This document shows, in pieces, positions 45,624 through 55,262 of a stretch of DNA of 64,000 bases; the first letter of the stretch is position 1; the number at the start of each line of letters is the position of its first letter. The position numbers and the translations under genes were made by a program. The notes beneath the pieces are model-generated. The model saw only the letters and a program-made list of their open reading frames with translations. It did not search any database and was not told the DNA's origin. The stretch comes from DATAJX01 sp036261915 (GTDB lineage Bacteria; Pseudomonadota; Alphaproteobacteria; UBA2136; UBA6156), in the NCBI GenBank assembly GCA_036261915.1, contig DATAJX010000002.1, forward strand, positions 62,001 through 126,000. Reading direction: 5' to 3'.

Positions 45624-46967
45624 ATGAAAATTGAAATGACCGAAGGCAAGGGCCTCAGCCGCAGCCTCAAGGTAACCATTCCGGCCGACGCCGTGAGCGA
45701 ACGCCTGAGCAAGCACTTCACCACGCTGGCCGGCAAGGTCAAGCTCGACGGTTTCCGCCCCGGGCAGGCGCCGCTTAAAGTGGTGCGCGAGCGCTTCGGC
45801 GACGAAGCCCGCGGCGAAGTGGCCCGCCAACTGGTGCAGGAATACCTGCCGCAGGCGCTGGAAAAGCAGAAGCTGCGCATTGCAGGCCAGCCGCGCGTAA
45901 GTACCCCGGGCAAAGACGCCTCCAACTTCACCGTGGCCGATGACGCCGCCTTCACCTTCAACGCCGACGTTGAGCTGATGCCCGAAATTTCTGCCAAAAA
46001 CTACACCGGCCTCAAGCTCACCAAGCACGTGGCCGAAGTGAACGACGACGTGGTCAAAGACGCGCTCGACCGCCTGAAAAACCAGATGAAGCAGTTCAAA
46101 GACACCGCCAAGGCCGCCAAAATGGGCGACCGCGTCACCATCACCGGCGACGGCTACACCAAGGCCGGTAAAAAAGAAGAGAAGTTCGATGGCGGCAACC
46201 TGAAAGACTTTAAAGTGGTGTTGGGCAGCGGCAGCCTCATCCCGGGCTTCGAAGACGGGCTGGTGGGCGCCAAAAAGGGCGACAGCGTCGATGTCGATGT
46301 GACCTTCCCGAAAGATTACCACGCCAGCCAGCTGGCCGGTAAGCCCGCCGTGTTCAAGCTCAAGGTCAACGCCGTCGAAGAAGGCGTGGCCGAAGACCTG
46401 ACCGACGCATCGGTCAAGGTGCTGGGCATGGATAGCCTCGAACAGCTCAAAACCGTCATTAAAAGCGGCGCCGAGCGCGACCTGGCCCTGGCCAGCACCC
46501 AGCGCCTGAAGCGCGAACTGCTCGACAGCCTCGACGAAAGCAATACGTTCGAAGTGCCGGGCGTGATGGTCGACAACGAAATGCACGCGCTGCTCAACGC
46601 CCAGATGCAAGAGCTGCAACGCCGCGGCCTGCCGCCCGAAGCCATGGGCGACCCGCAGGAAGTCATCAAGCAGATCAAGCCGCTGGCCGAACGCCGCGTG
46701 CGCCTGGGCCTGCTGATGGCCGAGATCGCCCGCAGCGAAAAGATCGAGGTTACCAACGCCGACATCGACCAGGCCGTGCAAAACCAGATCGCCATGGCCG
46801 GCCCGCAGGGCGAGCAGGTGCGCCAGTACTTCGCCAACCCGCAAAACCGCAACATGCTGGCCGGCCCTGTCATGGAAGACAAGGTCAGCGCCTGGCTGCT
46901 CGAAAAGGCCACCATCACCGAAAAGAAGGCCAAGGCCGCCGAACTGCTGACCGAGCTGCAAGGTTAA
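45624..46967 (+). CDS. tig: trigger factor
   Basis: 447 residues. The ribosome-binding N-terminal domain begins MKIEMTEGKGLSRSLKVTIPADAV and has the ribosome-binding loop GFRPGQAPLKVVRERFG (near 46-62). A PPIase (FKBP-like) domain follows (MGDRVTITGDGYTKAGK...PGFEDGLVGAKKGDSVDVDVTFP) and a long helical C-terminal chaperone domain. It folds nascent chains at the ribosome exit. AGGGGG-type ribosome-binding site. A terminator follows. The usual downstream clpP/clpX/lon genes are absent. Confidence 0.97.
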   Translation: MKIEMTEGKGLSRSLKVTIPADAVSERLSKHFTTLAGKVKLDGFRPGQAPLKVVRERFGDEARGEVARQLVQEYLPQALEKQKLRIAGQPRVSTPGKDASNFTVADDAAFTFNADVELMPEISAKNYTGLKLTKHVAEVNDDVVKDALDRLKNQMKQFKDTAKAAKMGDRVTITGDGYTKAGKKEEKFDGGNLKDFKVVLGSGSLIPGFEDGLVGAKKGDSVDVDVTFPKDYHASQLAGKPAVFKLKVNAVEEGVAEDLTDASVKVLGMDSLEQLKTVIKSGAERDLALASTQRLKRELLDSLDESNTFEVPGVMVDNEMHALLNAQMQELQRRGLPPEAMGDPQEVIKQIKPLAERRVRLGLLMAEIARSEKIEVTNADIDQAVQNQIAMAGPQGEQVRQYFANPQNRNMLAGPVMEDKVSAWLLEKATITEKKAKAAELLTELQG

Positions 46968-46982
46968 GCAAAACAGCAACAT

Positions 46983-47006
46983 AAAGGGGCCGCAAGGCTC
47001 CTTTTA
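46983..47006 (+). terminator. terminator after tig
   Basis: AAAGGGGCC-GCAA-GGCTCCTTT, an 8-9 bp imperfect stem followed by TTATTT. Confidence 0.75.
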
Positions 47007-47069
47007 TTTGCCTGTACAATGGCGCAATTGGCTTGCGGGGCAGGGGGTTTTATTCTACCAATCGTGCCC

Positions 47070-47789
47070 ATGAGCCTGCCGTTAGACAAATTGCCACAGC
47101 ACGTCGCCTTTATCATGGATGGTAATGGCCGTTGGGCGCAGGCGCGCGGCGAAAACCGCCTGAAAGGCCACGGCGAGGGCGTCGAAACCCTGCGCCGGGT
47201 CATCGAAGAGCTTATCGAGGTCGGCGTGCCCAATGCCACGTTCTATGCCTTCAGCACCGAAAACTGGGGCCGCCCCAGCCTCGAGGTGAAAGGCCTGTTC
47301 AACCTCATGCGCCTGTATTTCCGCAAGGAACTCGCCAGCATCATCAAAAAGGGCATGCGCGTGCGGTTTATCGGCGATAGGTCCGACGCCCGCCTCGATG
47401 CCGACATCCGCAGCCTGATGGAAGAGGTCGAGGCCAAAACCGCGCATAACACCAAAATCACCACGGTGTTCGCCATCAACTACGGCGGGCGCGACGAGAT
47501 CCTCCGCACGGCGCAAAAGCTGGCCGAACAGGGCAAAGCCCCCACGGCCGAAAATTTTGCCGCCGCGCTCGACACCGCCGGGCTGCCCGACCCCGACCTC
47601 ATCATCCGCACCAGCGGCGAGCAGCGCATCAGCGGCTTTTTGCTGTGGCAGGCCGCGTATGCTGAACTGTATTTCTCCGAGGTCGCCTGGCCCGATTTCG
47701 GCCCCACGCACCTGCATGCCGCGCTCAGCAGCTTTGTGCTGCGCGAGCGGCGCTTCGGCGGCCTGACGGCCGCGGCAAAAGTAGCCTAA
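47070..47789 (+). CDS. uppS: isoprenyl (undecaprenyl) diphosphate synthase
   Basis: Start at 47070 (MSLPLDKLPQHVAFIMDGNGRWAQARG) is taken over an upstream open stretch without family similarity. 239 residues: HVAFIMDGNGRWA holds the catalytic Asp, then GHGEGVETLRRV, YAFSTENWGRP, and RTSGEQRISGFLLWQAAYAEL. It makes the undecaprenyl carrier for cell wall and LPS. In most bacteria cdsA and dxr lie between uppS and rseP; here rseP follows directly. Confidence 0.94.
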   Translation: MSLPLDKLPQHVAFIMDGNGRWAQARGENRLKGHGEGVETLRRVIEELIEVGVPNATFYAFSTENWGRPSLEVKGLFNLMRLYFRKELASIIKKGMRVRFIGDRSDARLDADIRSLMEEVEAKTAHNTKITTVFAINYGGRDEILRTAQKLAEQGKAPTAENFAAALDTAGLPDPDLIIRTSGEQRISGFLLWQAAYAELYFSEVAWPDFGPTHLHAALSSFVLRERRFGGLTAAAKVA

Positions 47790-47839
47790 GTGCTTTTTTA
47801 GCTTGTATAAAAGCCGCAACGCGCGGTACTTTCGGCGCC

Positions 47840-49057
47840 ATGAATAATGATAATTTACCTCCCGATTTTTTAGCCCACATCGCGCAACTGGCCAAAACCC
47901 TGCCGGGCGGCGAAACGCTGTTCAGCGTGGTCGCCTTTATTGTGGTGCTGGGCATCCTGGTGTTCGTGCACGAGTGGGGCCACTACTTCGCCGCGCGCAG
48001 CGTAGGCATTCGGGTTCAGGCGTTCGCCATCGGCTTCGGCCGCCCCATCATCCAGTGGGTCGACAAGCAAAAAACCCACTGGCAGATCGGTTGGCTGCCG
48101 CTGGGTGGCTACGTGCAAATGCTGGGTCAGGAGGACGGCAAGGCCTACAGCCACAAAAACCATAAGGATTCCTTTGCCGCCAAAGCTATCTGGCAACGCG
48201 CCTGGGTAGTGGTGGCCGGCCCGCTCATGAACCTGGTCTTCGCCTTCGTGCTGGTGCTGGGCCTCATGCTGTCGGGCGAGCGCCAGCTGCGCCCCGAAGT
48301 CGGCGGCACGCTGCCCAACATGCCGGCGCACGGCCTGCTGCAAAAAGGCGATATCGTCCGCCAGGCCGACGATACCCAGATCATCACGTGGGACGACTTC
48401 CAAACCTACGTGTCCGAACACGCGGGCGTGCCGGTGCAACTGGTGGTCGAGCGCAACGGCTTGCCAAAACACATTAATATAACGCCGCAAAAGTCCGAAT
48501 TTAAAGATTTATTGGGCGATAACCACATCGTCGGCCGGGTCGGGGTCAGCCCCAGCTATGCCGCCTTTGTGCAGCACCACGGGGTAGGGGGCTCGCTCAG
48601 GCGCGCGGTCGAACACACGTGGGAACTCACCAGCATGACGGTCAACGCATTCGGCAAGCTGCTGGTCGGCGCCATTGCACCCGAAAACCTCACCGGCCCG
48701 CTGGGCATTGCCGACATGGCCGGCCAGACCGCCGCCAACGGCCTCTATGCCGTGGCCACGCTCATGGCCATCATCAGCATCAACCTCATGGTCATCAACC
48801 TGTTCCCGCTGCCGGTACTCGACGGCGGCCACCTGCTGTTCCTGCTGTACGAGCGCATCCGCGGCCGCCCGCTGCCCGAAAAGGTGCAAATGGTGGCGCT
48901 GCGCGTGGGGCTTACCCTCATCATCATGCTGGCGGTTTTCGCCACGTTCAACGATGTGAAGCGCTTCGGCTGGGTGCAAAAGGCCTACAACGCCGTCACC
49001 GGGCAGGCCGGCAGCGCTGCCATGGCTGCCACACCCGCAGGCACCCCACCGCAATAG
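47840..49057 (+). CDS. rseP: RseP/RIP intramembrane zinc metalloprotease
   Basis: 405 residues. Span one has the HExxH zinc site VFVHEWGHYFAARSV (about 42-56). A PDZ domain (LLQKGDIVRQADDTQI...ERNGLPKHINITP) lies in the middle, and the second active-site span holds NLFPLPVLDGGHLLF with the third ligand Asp. It cuts anti-sigma factors and clears signal peptides. It sits just before bamA, which links envelope stress to outer-membrane assembly. TTAATGAATAATG start context is weak. Confidence 0.95.
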   Translation: MNNDNLPPDFLAHIAQLAKTLPGGETLFSVVAFIVVLGILVFVHEWGHYFAARSVGIRVQAFAIGFGRPIIQWVDKQKTHWQIGWLPLGGYVQMLGQEDGKAYSHKNHKDSFAAKAIWQRAWVVVAGPLMNLVFAFVLVLGLMLSGERQLRPEVGGTLPNMPAHGLLQKGDIVRQADDTQIITWDDFQTYVSEHAGVPVQLVVERNGLPKHINITPQKSEFKDLLGDNHIVGRVGVSPSYAAFVQHHGVGGSLRRAVEHTWELTSMTVNAFGKLLVGAIAPENLTGPLGIADMAGQTAANGLYAVATLMAIISINLMVINLFPLPVLDGGHLLFLLYERIRGRPLPEKVQMVALRVGLTLIIMLAVFATFNDVKRFGWVQKAYNAVTGQAGSAAMAATPAGTPPQ

Positions 49058-49112
49058 TCGCTTGTGCGGCAGGCGCTCTGCCGCTACATTGCCCGAAATA
49101 TAAAGGCTTTAC

Positions 49113-51383
49113 ATGAAGATACTTACCCCCGTCGTCGCCCTGGTATTAACCCTGATCGTCGCCGCCACTCCCGCCTGGGCCGCCACCGTCACCGCCATTA
49201 AAATCAGCGGAAACGAACGGGTCGAAGCCGAAACCGTGCGCAGCTACCTGCCGTTCAAAGAAGGCGGCCAATTCCACGAAGAACAAACGTCCGACATCAT
49301 CAAATCGCTGTACGGCACCGGCCTGTTCGCCAATGTCGACCTCAAGTACGACAACGGCACCGTCGCGCTGACGGTGGTCGAAAACCCCATGGTCAACCGC
49401 GTGGCGTTCGAAGGCAACAAAGAGATCGACACCAAGCGCCTCGAAGAACTGGTCAGCCTCAAGGCCCGCGCCATCTATTCGCCCGCCAAGGTGCAGGCCG
49501 ACGTGCAGGCGCTCGAAGCCGCCTACCGCAGCCGCGGCCGCTTCACCTCCACCGTCAAGGCCCAGCTCATCCAGCGCGACCAGAACCGCGTCGACGTGAT
49601 CTACGCCGTCGACGAAGGCCACAAAACCCGCATCGCCCAACTCAACTTCGTGGGCAACAAACGCTTTTCCGACGAAGAACTGCAAGGCATCGTGGCCACC
49701 AAGCCCAGCGCCTGGTGGCGTTTCCTGTCCAGCAACGACACGTACGACGCAGGCCGCCTCGACGTCGACAAAGAGCTGCTGCGCCGCTTCTACCTCAGCA
49801 AAGGTTACGCCGACGTGCAGATCACCAGCGCAGTGGCCGAGCTGACCCGCGACCAGAAAACCTTCATCATCACCTATACGGTATTCGAAGGCCCGCGCTA
49901 TACCTACGCGGCTTCCGACCTCACCCTGGCGGCCGACGCCCCGGGCCTGAAGGCCGACGATTTCAAAAAGGTTATCACCCTCGAAAAGGGCGATACCTTC
50001 AACGCCAAAGAGATCGAAGACGTCACCGGCAACCTCATCGATGCCCTCGGCAACAAGGGCTACGCCTTCCTCGACGTGGCGCCCGACTACAAAAAGGACG
50101 AAGCCGCCAAAACCATTGCGGTCAACTTCGTCATCCACCCCGGGCCTAAGGTCTACATCGATCGCATCAACATCTCGGGCAACACCCGCACGCGCGATTA
50201 CGTGATCCGCCGTGAAATGCGCCTGGCCGAAGGCGACGCCTACTCGGCCGACAAGCTCAAGCGCAGCAAAGACCGCCTGCAGTACCTCGGCTTCTTCGAA
50301 AAATCCGACGTCACCACCAAGCCCACCGCGCAACCCGACAAGGTCGACCTCGACGTGAAGGTGAAAGAGCAATCCACCGGCGAATTCAACGTGGGTGCGG
50401 GTTACTCCACCTTCGACGGCCTGCTCGCCAGCGCCGACGTGCGCGAGCGCAACTTCCTGGGCAAGGGTCAGGACGTCAACGCCAAGTTCGCCATTTCGCA
50501 ACGCCAGCAACAATATAACCTCGGCTTCACCGAGCCCTACTTCCTGGGGCAGGAACTCTCCGCCGGGGCCGACGTGTTCAATGAGCAGACCAGCTACCAG
50601 GACGAATCTCAGTACGACCGCGGCACGCTGGGCGGCGATATCCGCTTCGGCTTCCCGCTGAGCGAATACACCAAAAACAACGTCACCACCGGTTTCAAGC
50701 GCATCAAAATTTCCGATGTCGGCACCGGCGCCTCGCAATTCGTGCAACGTGACGCGGGCAGCAAAAACAGCGCGTTCCTCTCCAATACCTGGAGCTTCGA
50801 CAACCGCGACAGCCAGCTGACCCCCAGCCGGGGCTACCGCGTGGCCCTTACCGGCGAATACTCGGGCTTCGGCACCGCCGACAAATACCTGCGCGGCCTG
50901 GCCAACGTCAGCTGGAACAAAGAGCTGATGGACGACTGGGTACTCACCCTGGCCGGTAAAGCCGGTGCGGTGTCGGGCCTGGGCGGCACGCTGCCGGTGT
51001 ACGAACACTTCATGGGCGGCGGGCAAGACCTTCGCGGCTTCGCCTTCGGCGGTATCGGCCCGCGCGACCGCGTGACCGAAGACGCCCTCGGCGGCCGTTA
51101 CGTGCTCGGCAACAGCGTCGAAATGCGCTTCCCGCTGGGCGGCACGCTCAAAGAGCTGGGCGTACAGGGCGTCACCTTCGTCGATGGCGGCACCGTCACC
51201 AGTTTCGACGGCGGCAGCAGCGCCACCGTTAACGACCCCAGCCTTTACCGCGTGGCGGCAGGTGCGGGTATCTTCTGGCAAAGCCCGCTCGGGCCCCTGC
51301 GCCTCGATCTCGGCGTGCCGGTGGTCAAGGCCAGCGGCGACCGCAGCCAGCTGTTCAACTTCTCGGTCGGCAGCCGTTTCTAA
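49113..51383 (+). CDS. bamA: BamA outer-membrane assembly factor
   Basis: 756 residues. Signal peptide (cut after AWA, residue 23), five POTRA domains (about 24-410; e.g. IKISGNERVEAETVRSYLPFKEGG, INISGNTRTRDYVIRREMRLAEGDAYS), then a 16-strand Omp85 barrel ending LFNFSVGSRF with the C-terminal Phe. The latch region PVYEHFMGGGQDLRGFAFGGIGPRD includes the RGF motif. It inserts barrel proteins with BamD. The following terminator separates it from skp. Confidence 0.97.
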   Translation: MKILTPVVALVLTLIVAATPAWAATVTAIKISGNERVEAETVRSYLPFKEGGQFHEEQTSDIIKSLYGTGLFANVDLKYDNGTVALTVVENPMVNRVAFEGNKEIDTKRLEELVSLKARAIYSPAKVQADVQALEAAYRSRGRFTSTVKAQLIQRDQNRVDVIYAVDEGHKTRIAQLNFVGNKRFSDEELQGIVATKPSAWWRFLSSNDTYDAGRLDVDKELLRRFYLSKGYADVQITSAVAELTRDQKTFIITYTVFEGPRYTYAASDLTLAADAPGLKADDFKKVITLEKGDTFNAKEIEDVTGNLIDALGNKGYAFLDVAPDYKKDEAAKTIAVNFVIHPGPKVYIDRINISGNTRTRDYVIRREMRLAEGDAYSADKLKRSKDRLQYLGFFEKSDVTTKPTAQPDKVDLDVKVKEQSTGEFNVGAGYSTFDGLLASADVRERNFLGKGQDVNAKFAISQRQQQYNLGFTEPYFLGQELSAGADVFNEQTSYQDESQYDRGTLGGDIRFGFPLSEYTKNNVTTGFKRIKISDVGTGASQFVQRDAGSKNSAFLSNTWSFDNRDSQLTPSRGYRVALTGEYSGFGTADKYLRGLANVSWNKELMDDWVLTLAGKAGAVSGLGGTLPVYEHFMGGGQDLRGFAFGGIGPRDRVTEDALGGRYVLGNSVEMRFPLGGTLKELGVQGVTFVDGGTVTSFDGGSSATVNDPSLYRVAAGAGIFWQSPLGPLRLDLGVPVVKASGDRSQLFNFSVGSRF

Positions 51384-51398
51384 AGCCAACCGTTATCA

Positions 51399-51426
51399 AA
51401 GGGGCTGGGTAACCAGCCCCTTTTTT
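51399..51426 (+). terminator. terminator of bamA
   Basis: AAGGGGCTGG-GTAA-CCAGCCCCTT and a T-run; it partly uncouples bamA from skp. Confidence 0.9.
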
Positions 51427-51515
51427 AATCACCCAAACCGCCTAAACGCAAAAACCGCTGCCACGGCGCAAAATGTTGGAGTATATATAGGTCCATAAGT
51501 AGAGGGGTCTTAAAA

Positions 51516-52037
51516 ATGAACATCAAGAATTTCGCCATCGCAGCCGCCATGGGCGCCGCCGCACTCACCGCCGGTCAAGCCATGGCCGCCGAACTTAAGA
51601 TCGCCACGCTCGACGCGCAGCAGGTCATCAACGATACCAACGCCGCCAAGCGCGCCGTGTCCAGCCTGCAAGCCAAGCGCGACGCCGCCCAAAAGCAGAT
51701 CGACGGCATGGAAGCCCCGCTGCTCGAAAAGCGTAAAAAGCTGGCCGCCGACACCACCTTAACCGGCGACAAGGCCAAGGCCGCCGAAGAGTCGTTCGGC
51801 AAAGAAGTCGCCGAATTCCGCGAAAAAGCCATCAACATCCAGCGCGACCTCGACCAGGCCAACCTTACCGCCCGCAAGCAGATCGCCGACGCGGTCAAAT
51901 CGGCGGTCGATGCCATCTCGAAGGAAAAGGGCTTCGACCTGGTCATCCCCAAAAGCGTCATTTTGTACAACACCAGCAATGTGCCCGATATCTCGGCCGA
52001 AACGCTCAAGCGCGCCAACGCCCTGCTCGATAAATAA
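51516..52037 (+). CDS. skp: Skp/OmpH periplasmic chaperone
   Basis: 173 residues. Signal peptide (cut after AMA, residue 23), then the OmpH core KIATLDAQQVINDTNAAKRAVSSLQ and a long helical coiled hairpin (about 45-145), ending IPKSVILYNTSNVPDISAETLKRANALLDK. Skp holds unfolded barrels for BamA. A TATATA box lies about 30 bp before the ATG. A strong terminator follows. Confidence 0.93.
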   Translation: MNIKNFAIAAAMGAAALTAGQAMAAELKIATLDAQQVINDTNAAKRAVSSLQAKRDAAQKQIDGMEAPLLEKRKKLAADTTLTGDKAKAAEESFGKEVAEFREKAINIQRDLDQANLTARKQIADAVKSAVDAISKEKGFDLVIPKSVILYNTSNVPDISAETLKRANALLDK

Positions 52038-52052
52038 ACCCGCTGTTGCGTA

Positions 52053-52089
52053 AAGGCGGCCCCCGGCAACGCTTGGGGGCCGCTTTTTG
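52053..52089 (+). terminator. terminator of skp
   Basis: GCGGCCCCC-GGCAACGCTT-GGGGGCCGC then TTTTT. Confidence 0.9.
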
Positions 52090-52133
52090 CTTCCAGGGTT
52101 TAAAAACGGCCGTTATTGCCCTATATATAGGCC

Positions 52134-53207
52134 ATGAGCGAACAAACCCGTGCCCCATGGCGCCCCATCGCCGCCGGACCCTTCGATCTGGCCACCATCT
52201 GCCAACACATCGGCCTGCCGGTGCCCGTAGGCAAGGGCGGCATCACGTTCACCGACATCAAACCGCTGTACAGCGCCGAAGAACTGCACCTCAGCTTCCT
52301 CGATAACCAGCTGTACAAGCACGGTGCCCGCACCACGCGGGCAGGGGCCGTGCTGGTCCGTGCCGAAGACGCTCACGCCCTGCCCGAAGGCACGCTGGCC
52401 ATCGTCACCACCCAGCCCTACGTGGCCTTTGCCGCCGCCATGCAGCTGTTCTACCCGCGCGAAACGCCCGAACCCGGCCGCAACCAAACCACCATGGTGG
52501 CCGAAAGCGCCAAACTGCACCCCACCGCACGGCTCGAGCCGGGCGTCATCGTCTATCCGGGCGCCATCATCGGCGCGCGCGTGCACGTGGGGGCCTATAC
52601 GGTCATCGGTAACGGGGTGAGCATCGGCGAAGGCACCGTCATCGGCCCGCACTGCACCCTCAACAAGTGCACCATGGGCGCCAACTGCGTCATCCACCCG
52701 GGCGTGGCCATCGGGCAAGACGGTTTCGGCTTTGCCATGCTGAATGATCGCATCCTCAAGGTGCCGCAAGTCGGCGGCGTCATCATCGGAGACGAGGTCG
52801 AAATAGGCGCCCATACCACCATCGATTGCGGCGCGCTCGAAGACACCGTCATTGGCGACATGGTCAAGATCGACAACCAGGTGCAGGTGGGCCACAACGT
52901 CAAAATCGGCAAAGGCACGCGCATCGTGTCGCAGGTGGGCATCGCGGGCAGCGCCAGCATCGGCGAATACAACGTCATCGGCGGCCAAAGCGGTATCGTC
53001 GGGCACATTTCCACCGCGGCCAAGGTCATGGTGGCGGCGCGCAGCGGCGTATCCAAAGGCATTTCCGAACCCGGTACCGTGGTGGCGGGCACCCCGGCCA
53101 AACCCATCCGCGACTGGAAACGCGAACTGGCCGTGGTCAGCCGCCTCACCAAAAACGCTTCCGAAAAACCCAGCTCGAGCGAAGGCGGCAGCGATGACGA
53201 CGCCTAA
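52134..53207 (+). CDS. lpxD: LpxD UDP-3-O-acylglucosamine N-acyltransferase
   Basis: 357 residues. An N-terminal uridine-binding domain (ITFTDIKPLYSAEELHLSFLDN...) precedes a left-handed beta-helix of hexapeptide repeats (ARLEPGVIVYPGAIIGARVHVGAYTVIGNGVSIGEG), with the catalytic His in VGHNVKIG. It adds the second acyl chain in lipid A synthesis. TATATATAG lies just before the ATG. Overlaps fabZ by 14 nt. Confidence 0.96.
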   Translation: MSEQTRAPWRPIAAGPFDLATICQHIGLPVPVGKGGITFTDIKPLYSAEELHLSFLDNQLYKHGARTTRAGAVLVRAEDAHALPEGTLAIVTTQPYVAFAAAMQLFYPRETPEPGRNQTTMVAESAKLHPTARLEPGVIVYPGAIIGARVHVGAYTVIGNGVSIGEGTVIGPHCTLNKCTMGANCVIHPGVAIGQDGFGFAMLNDRILKVPQVGGVIIGDEVEIGAHTTIDCGALEDTVIGDMVKIDNQVQVGHNVKIGKGTRIVSQVGIAGSASIGEYNVIGGQSGIVGHISTAAKVMVAARSGVSKGISEPGTVVAGTPAKPIRDWKRELAVVSRLTKNASEKPSSSEGGSDDDA

Positions 53208-53658
53208 ACCCGTCCTCGGCCTCGCCCAGATCAAAAAGCGCCTGCCGCACCGGGCGCCCATCCTGCTGCTCGATGAGGTGAGCGAATACCAGCCCAACAA
53301 AAAGCTGGTGGCCCAGCGCCACTTCAAGGCGTCCGATCCGCTGTTCAAAGGCCACTTCCCGGGCAACCCCATTTTGCCGGGCGTGCTGGTGTGCGAGGCC
53401 ATCGCCCAAACCGGCGCCTTGCTGGTGGCGCTCGATAAAGACCTGAAAGCCGGCGAAGCCACCTACCTGTTCGCGGGCGTCGAAGGCCTGCGCTTTCTGC
53501 ACCCTGTCCAGCCCGGCAACACGCTCACCACCATCATCGAAAAGCTGTTCGATAAAATGGGCATCTACAAATTCGTCGGCAGCGCCCACGTGGGCAACAA
53601 ACTCTGCGCCCAGGCCACGTTCTCGGCCAAACTGGTGCTGAATAAAAGCGACACGTAA
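53194..53658 (+). CDS. fabZ: FabZ 3-hydroxyacyl-ACP dehydratase
   Basis: Start at 53194 inside the end of lpxD; the open frame reaches further up but only as a shadow. 154 residues with the hotdog active site PHRAPILLLDEV and GHFPGNPILPGVLVCEAIAQTGALL (His and Glu). It feeds 3-hydroxyacyl and unsaturated chains to lipid A and phospholipid. AAGG in the lpxD end is its ribosome-binding site. Confidence 0.95.
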   Translation: MTTPKPVLGLAQIKKRLPHRAPILLLDEVSEYQPNKKLVAQRHFKASDPLFKGHFPGNPILPGVLVCEAIAQTGALLVALDKDLKAGEATYLFAGVEGLRFLHPVQPGNTLTTIIEKLFDKMGIYKFVGSAHVGNKLCAQATFSAKLVLNKSDT

Positions 53659-53659
53659 C

Positions 53660-54448
53660 ATGAGCATCCACCCCACCGCCATCATCGCGCCGGGCGCCAA
53701 ACTGCACAAAACGGTGCAGGTCGGGCCGTACTGCACGGTGGGCGAAAACGTGACCATCGGCGCCGGCACCATACTGGTGGGCCACGTGGCCATCACCGGC
53801 CACACCACGCTGGGCGAAAACAACACCGTCTACCCCTTCGCCTCGCTGGGCCAACCCAGCCCCGACCGCAAATACAAGGGCGAAAAGACCACGCTCATCA
53901 TCGGCAACGGCAACGACATCCGCGAATACGTCACCATGCACATCGGCACGGCGGCCGATAAAGGCAAAACCACGGTGGGGAGCGACAACCTCTTCATGGC
54001 AGGCAGCCACGTGGCGCATGATTGCGTCGTCGGCAGCCGCTGCACCATCGCCAACTACGTGCAACTGGCCGGGCATGTGGTGCTCGAAGACGACGTCACC
54101 ATCGGCGGCCTCTCCGGCATCGCGCAGCACCTGCGTATCGGCCGCCACGCCATCATCGGCGGGCATTCTGCCGTCAGCCAGGATGTCCCCCCCTTCGGCA
54201 ACGTCTCGGGCCGCAAGGCGCAACTCAAGGGGCTCAACCTCATCGGCCTGCGTCGCCGCGGGTTCGACCGCATGCTCATCCAGGCGATAGACGAAGCGTA
54301 CGATTATTTGTTCGATGCCGACGACCTGCCGCTCAACCAGCGCGCCACCCAGCTCAAAAAACGCAGCAAGCTGTCCGAGGTGAAGGAGCTGGCCGATTTC
54401 GTGCTCACCAGCAACCGCGGCATCGCCACGTACGAAGACGATGAGTAA
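53660..54448 (+). CDS. lpxA: LpxA UDP-N-acetylglucosamine acyltransferase
   Basis: 262 residues, a trimeric left-handed beta-helix. Repeats begin IHPTAIIAPGAKLHKTVQVGPYC; the active His lies in MAGSHVAHDCVVGS. The C-terminal helices include KGLNLIGLRRRGFDRMLIQAIDEAYDYLF. It starts lipid A synthesis with 3-hydroxyacyl-ACP. The ATG lies one base after the fabZ stop, and the end overlaps lpxI by 8 nt. Confidence 0.96.
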   Translation: MSIHPTAIIAPGAKLHKTVQVGPYCTVGENVTIGAGTILVGHVAITGHTTLGENNTVYPFASLGQPSPDRKYKGEKTTLIIGNGNDIREYVTMHIGTAADKGKTTVGSDNLFMAGSHVAHDCVVGSRCTIANYVQLAGHVVLEDDVTIGGLSGIAQHLRIGRHAIIGGHSAVSQDVPPFGNVSGRKAQLKGLNLIGLRRRGFDRMLIQAIDEAYDYLFDADDLPLNQRATQLKKRSKLSEVKELADFVLTSNRGIATYEDDE

Positions 54449-55262
54449 GCGCCTCGGCCTTCTCGCAGGCGGCGGCACCTTGCCGGCCGTGCTGGCCAGC
54501 GGCGCCCGCGCTCAAGGGTTCGAGGTGCACCTCATCACGTTCGAGGCCCAGCCGCAGCCGCAGCTCGACGGCGAAAAGATCGCCTCCCACGCCAAGGTGG
54601 GTTTGGGTGCCATCGGCAAAACGCTGGCGCAGCTCAAGGCCAAGCGTGTCACGCACGTGGCCATGGCGGGCAACCTCAACCGCCCCAGCCTGTTCACCCT
54701 CAAGCTCGATACCCACGGCCTGCGCCTGTTGCCGCGCCTGCGCAGCTTTTCCGACGACGCGCTGCTCAAGGTCTGCACCGGCTACCTGGCCGAAAAGGGC
54801 TTCACCATTTTAGGCGTGGCCGACCTCGCGCCCCAACTGCTGGCGCCCGCCAAACTGCTCACCCGCCTCAAGCCCAACAGCGCCGACAAGGCCGACATCG
54901 CACTCGCCATCGCCGCGCTGGAAGATCTAGGCAAGCACGACATCGGGCAAGCCGCCATCGTCCACCACGGCAGCATCCTCGGCATCGAGGGCGTCGAGGG
55001 CACCGACGCGCTCATCGAACGCTGCGCCCCCCTGCGCGGCAAACTGGCCAACAACCAGCGGGCAGGGGTGCTGGTCAAAATGGCCAAGCCCGGCCAAACC
55101 GACCTGGCCGACCTGCCCACGGTGGGCCCGCACACGCTCAAGCTGCTGGGCCAGTTGGGCTACCGCGGCGTGGCGGTGCAGGCGGGCAAAACCATCCTGC
55201 TGGGCGGCGATGCCTTCGCCCCCGCCGCCGATAAAGCCGGCCTGTTCGTCACCGGGATTTAA
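54441..55262 (+). CDS. lpxI: LpxI UDP-2,3-diacylglucosamine diphosphatase
   Basis: 273 residues. LGLLAGGGTLPAVLA at the start, THVAMAGNLNRPSLFTLKLD, and ALEDLGKHDIGQAAIVHHGSILGIEGVEGTDALIERC, all LpxI (DUF1009) traits. It does the pyrophosphatase step that LpxH does in gamma-proteobacteria, using a different attack mechanism. Overlaps lpxA; but the next lipid A gene, lpxB, is 1.15 kb further on, behind a foreign-looking insert. Confidence 0.95.
   Translation: MSKRLGLLAGGGTLPAVLASGARAQGFEVHLITFEAQPQPQLDGEKIASHAKVGLGAIGKTLAQLKAKRVTHVAMAGNLNRPSLFTLKLDTHGLRLLPRLRSFSDDALLKVCTGYLAEKGFTILGVADLAPQLLAPAKLLTRLKPNSADKADIALAIAALEDLGKHDIGQAAIVHHGSILGIEGVEGTDALIERCAPLRGKLANNQRAGVLVKMAKPGQTDLADLPTVGPHTLKLLGQLGYRGVAVQAGKTILLGGDAFAPAADKAGLFVTGI

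Noticed and set aside
49146..51389. 747-residue minus-strand frame opposite bamA
   Set aside because: Same GC-frame effect; BamA is unmistakable on the plus strand.
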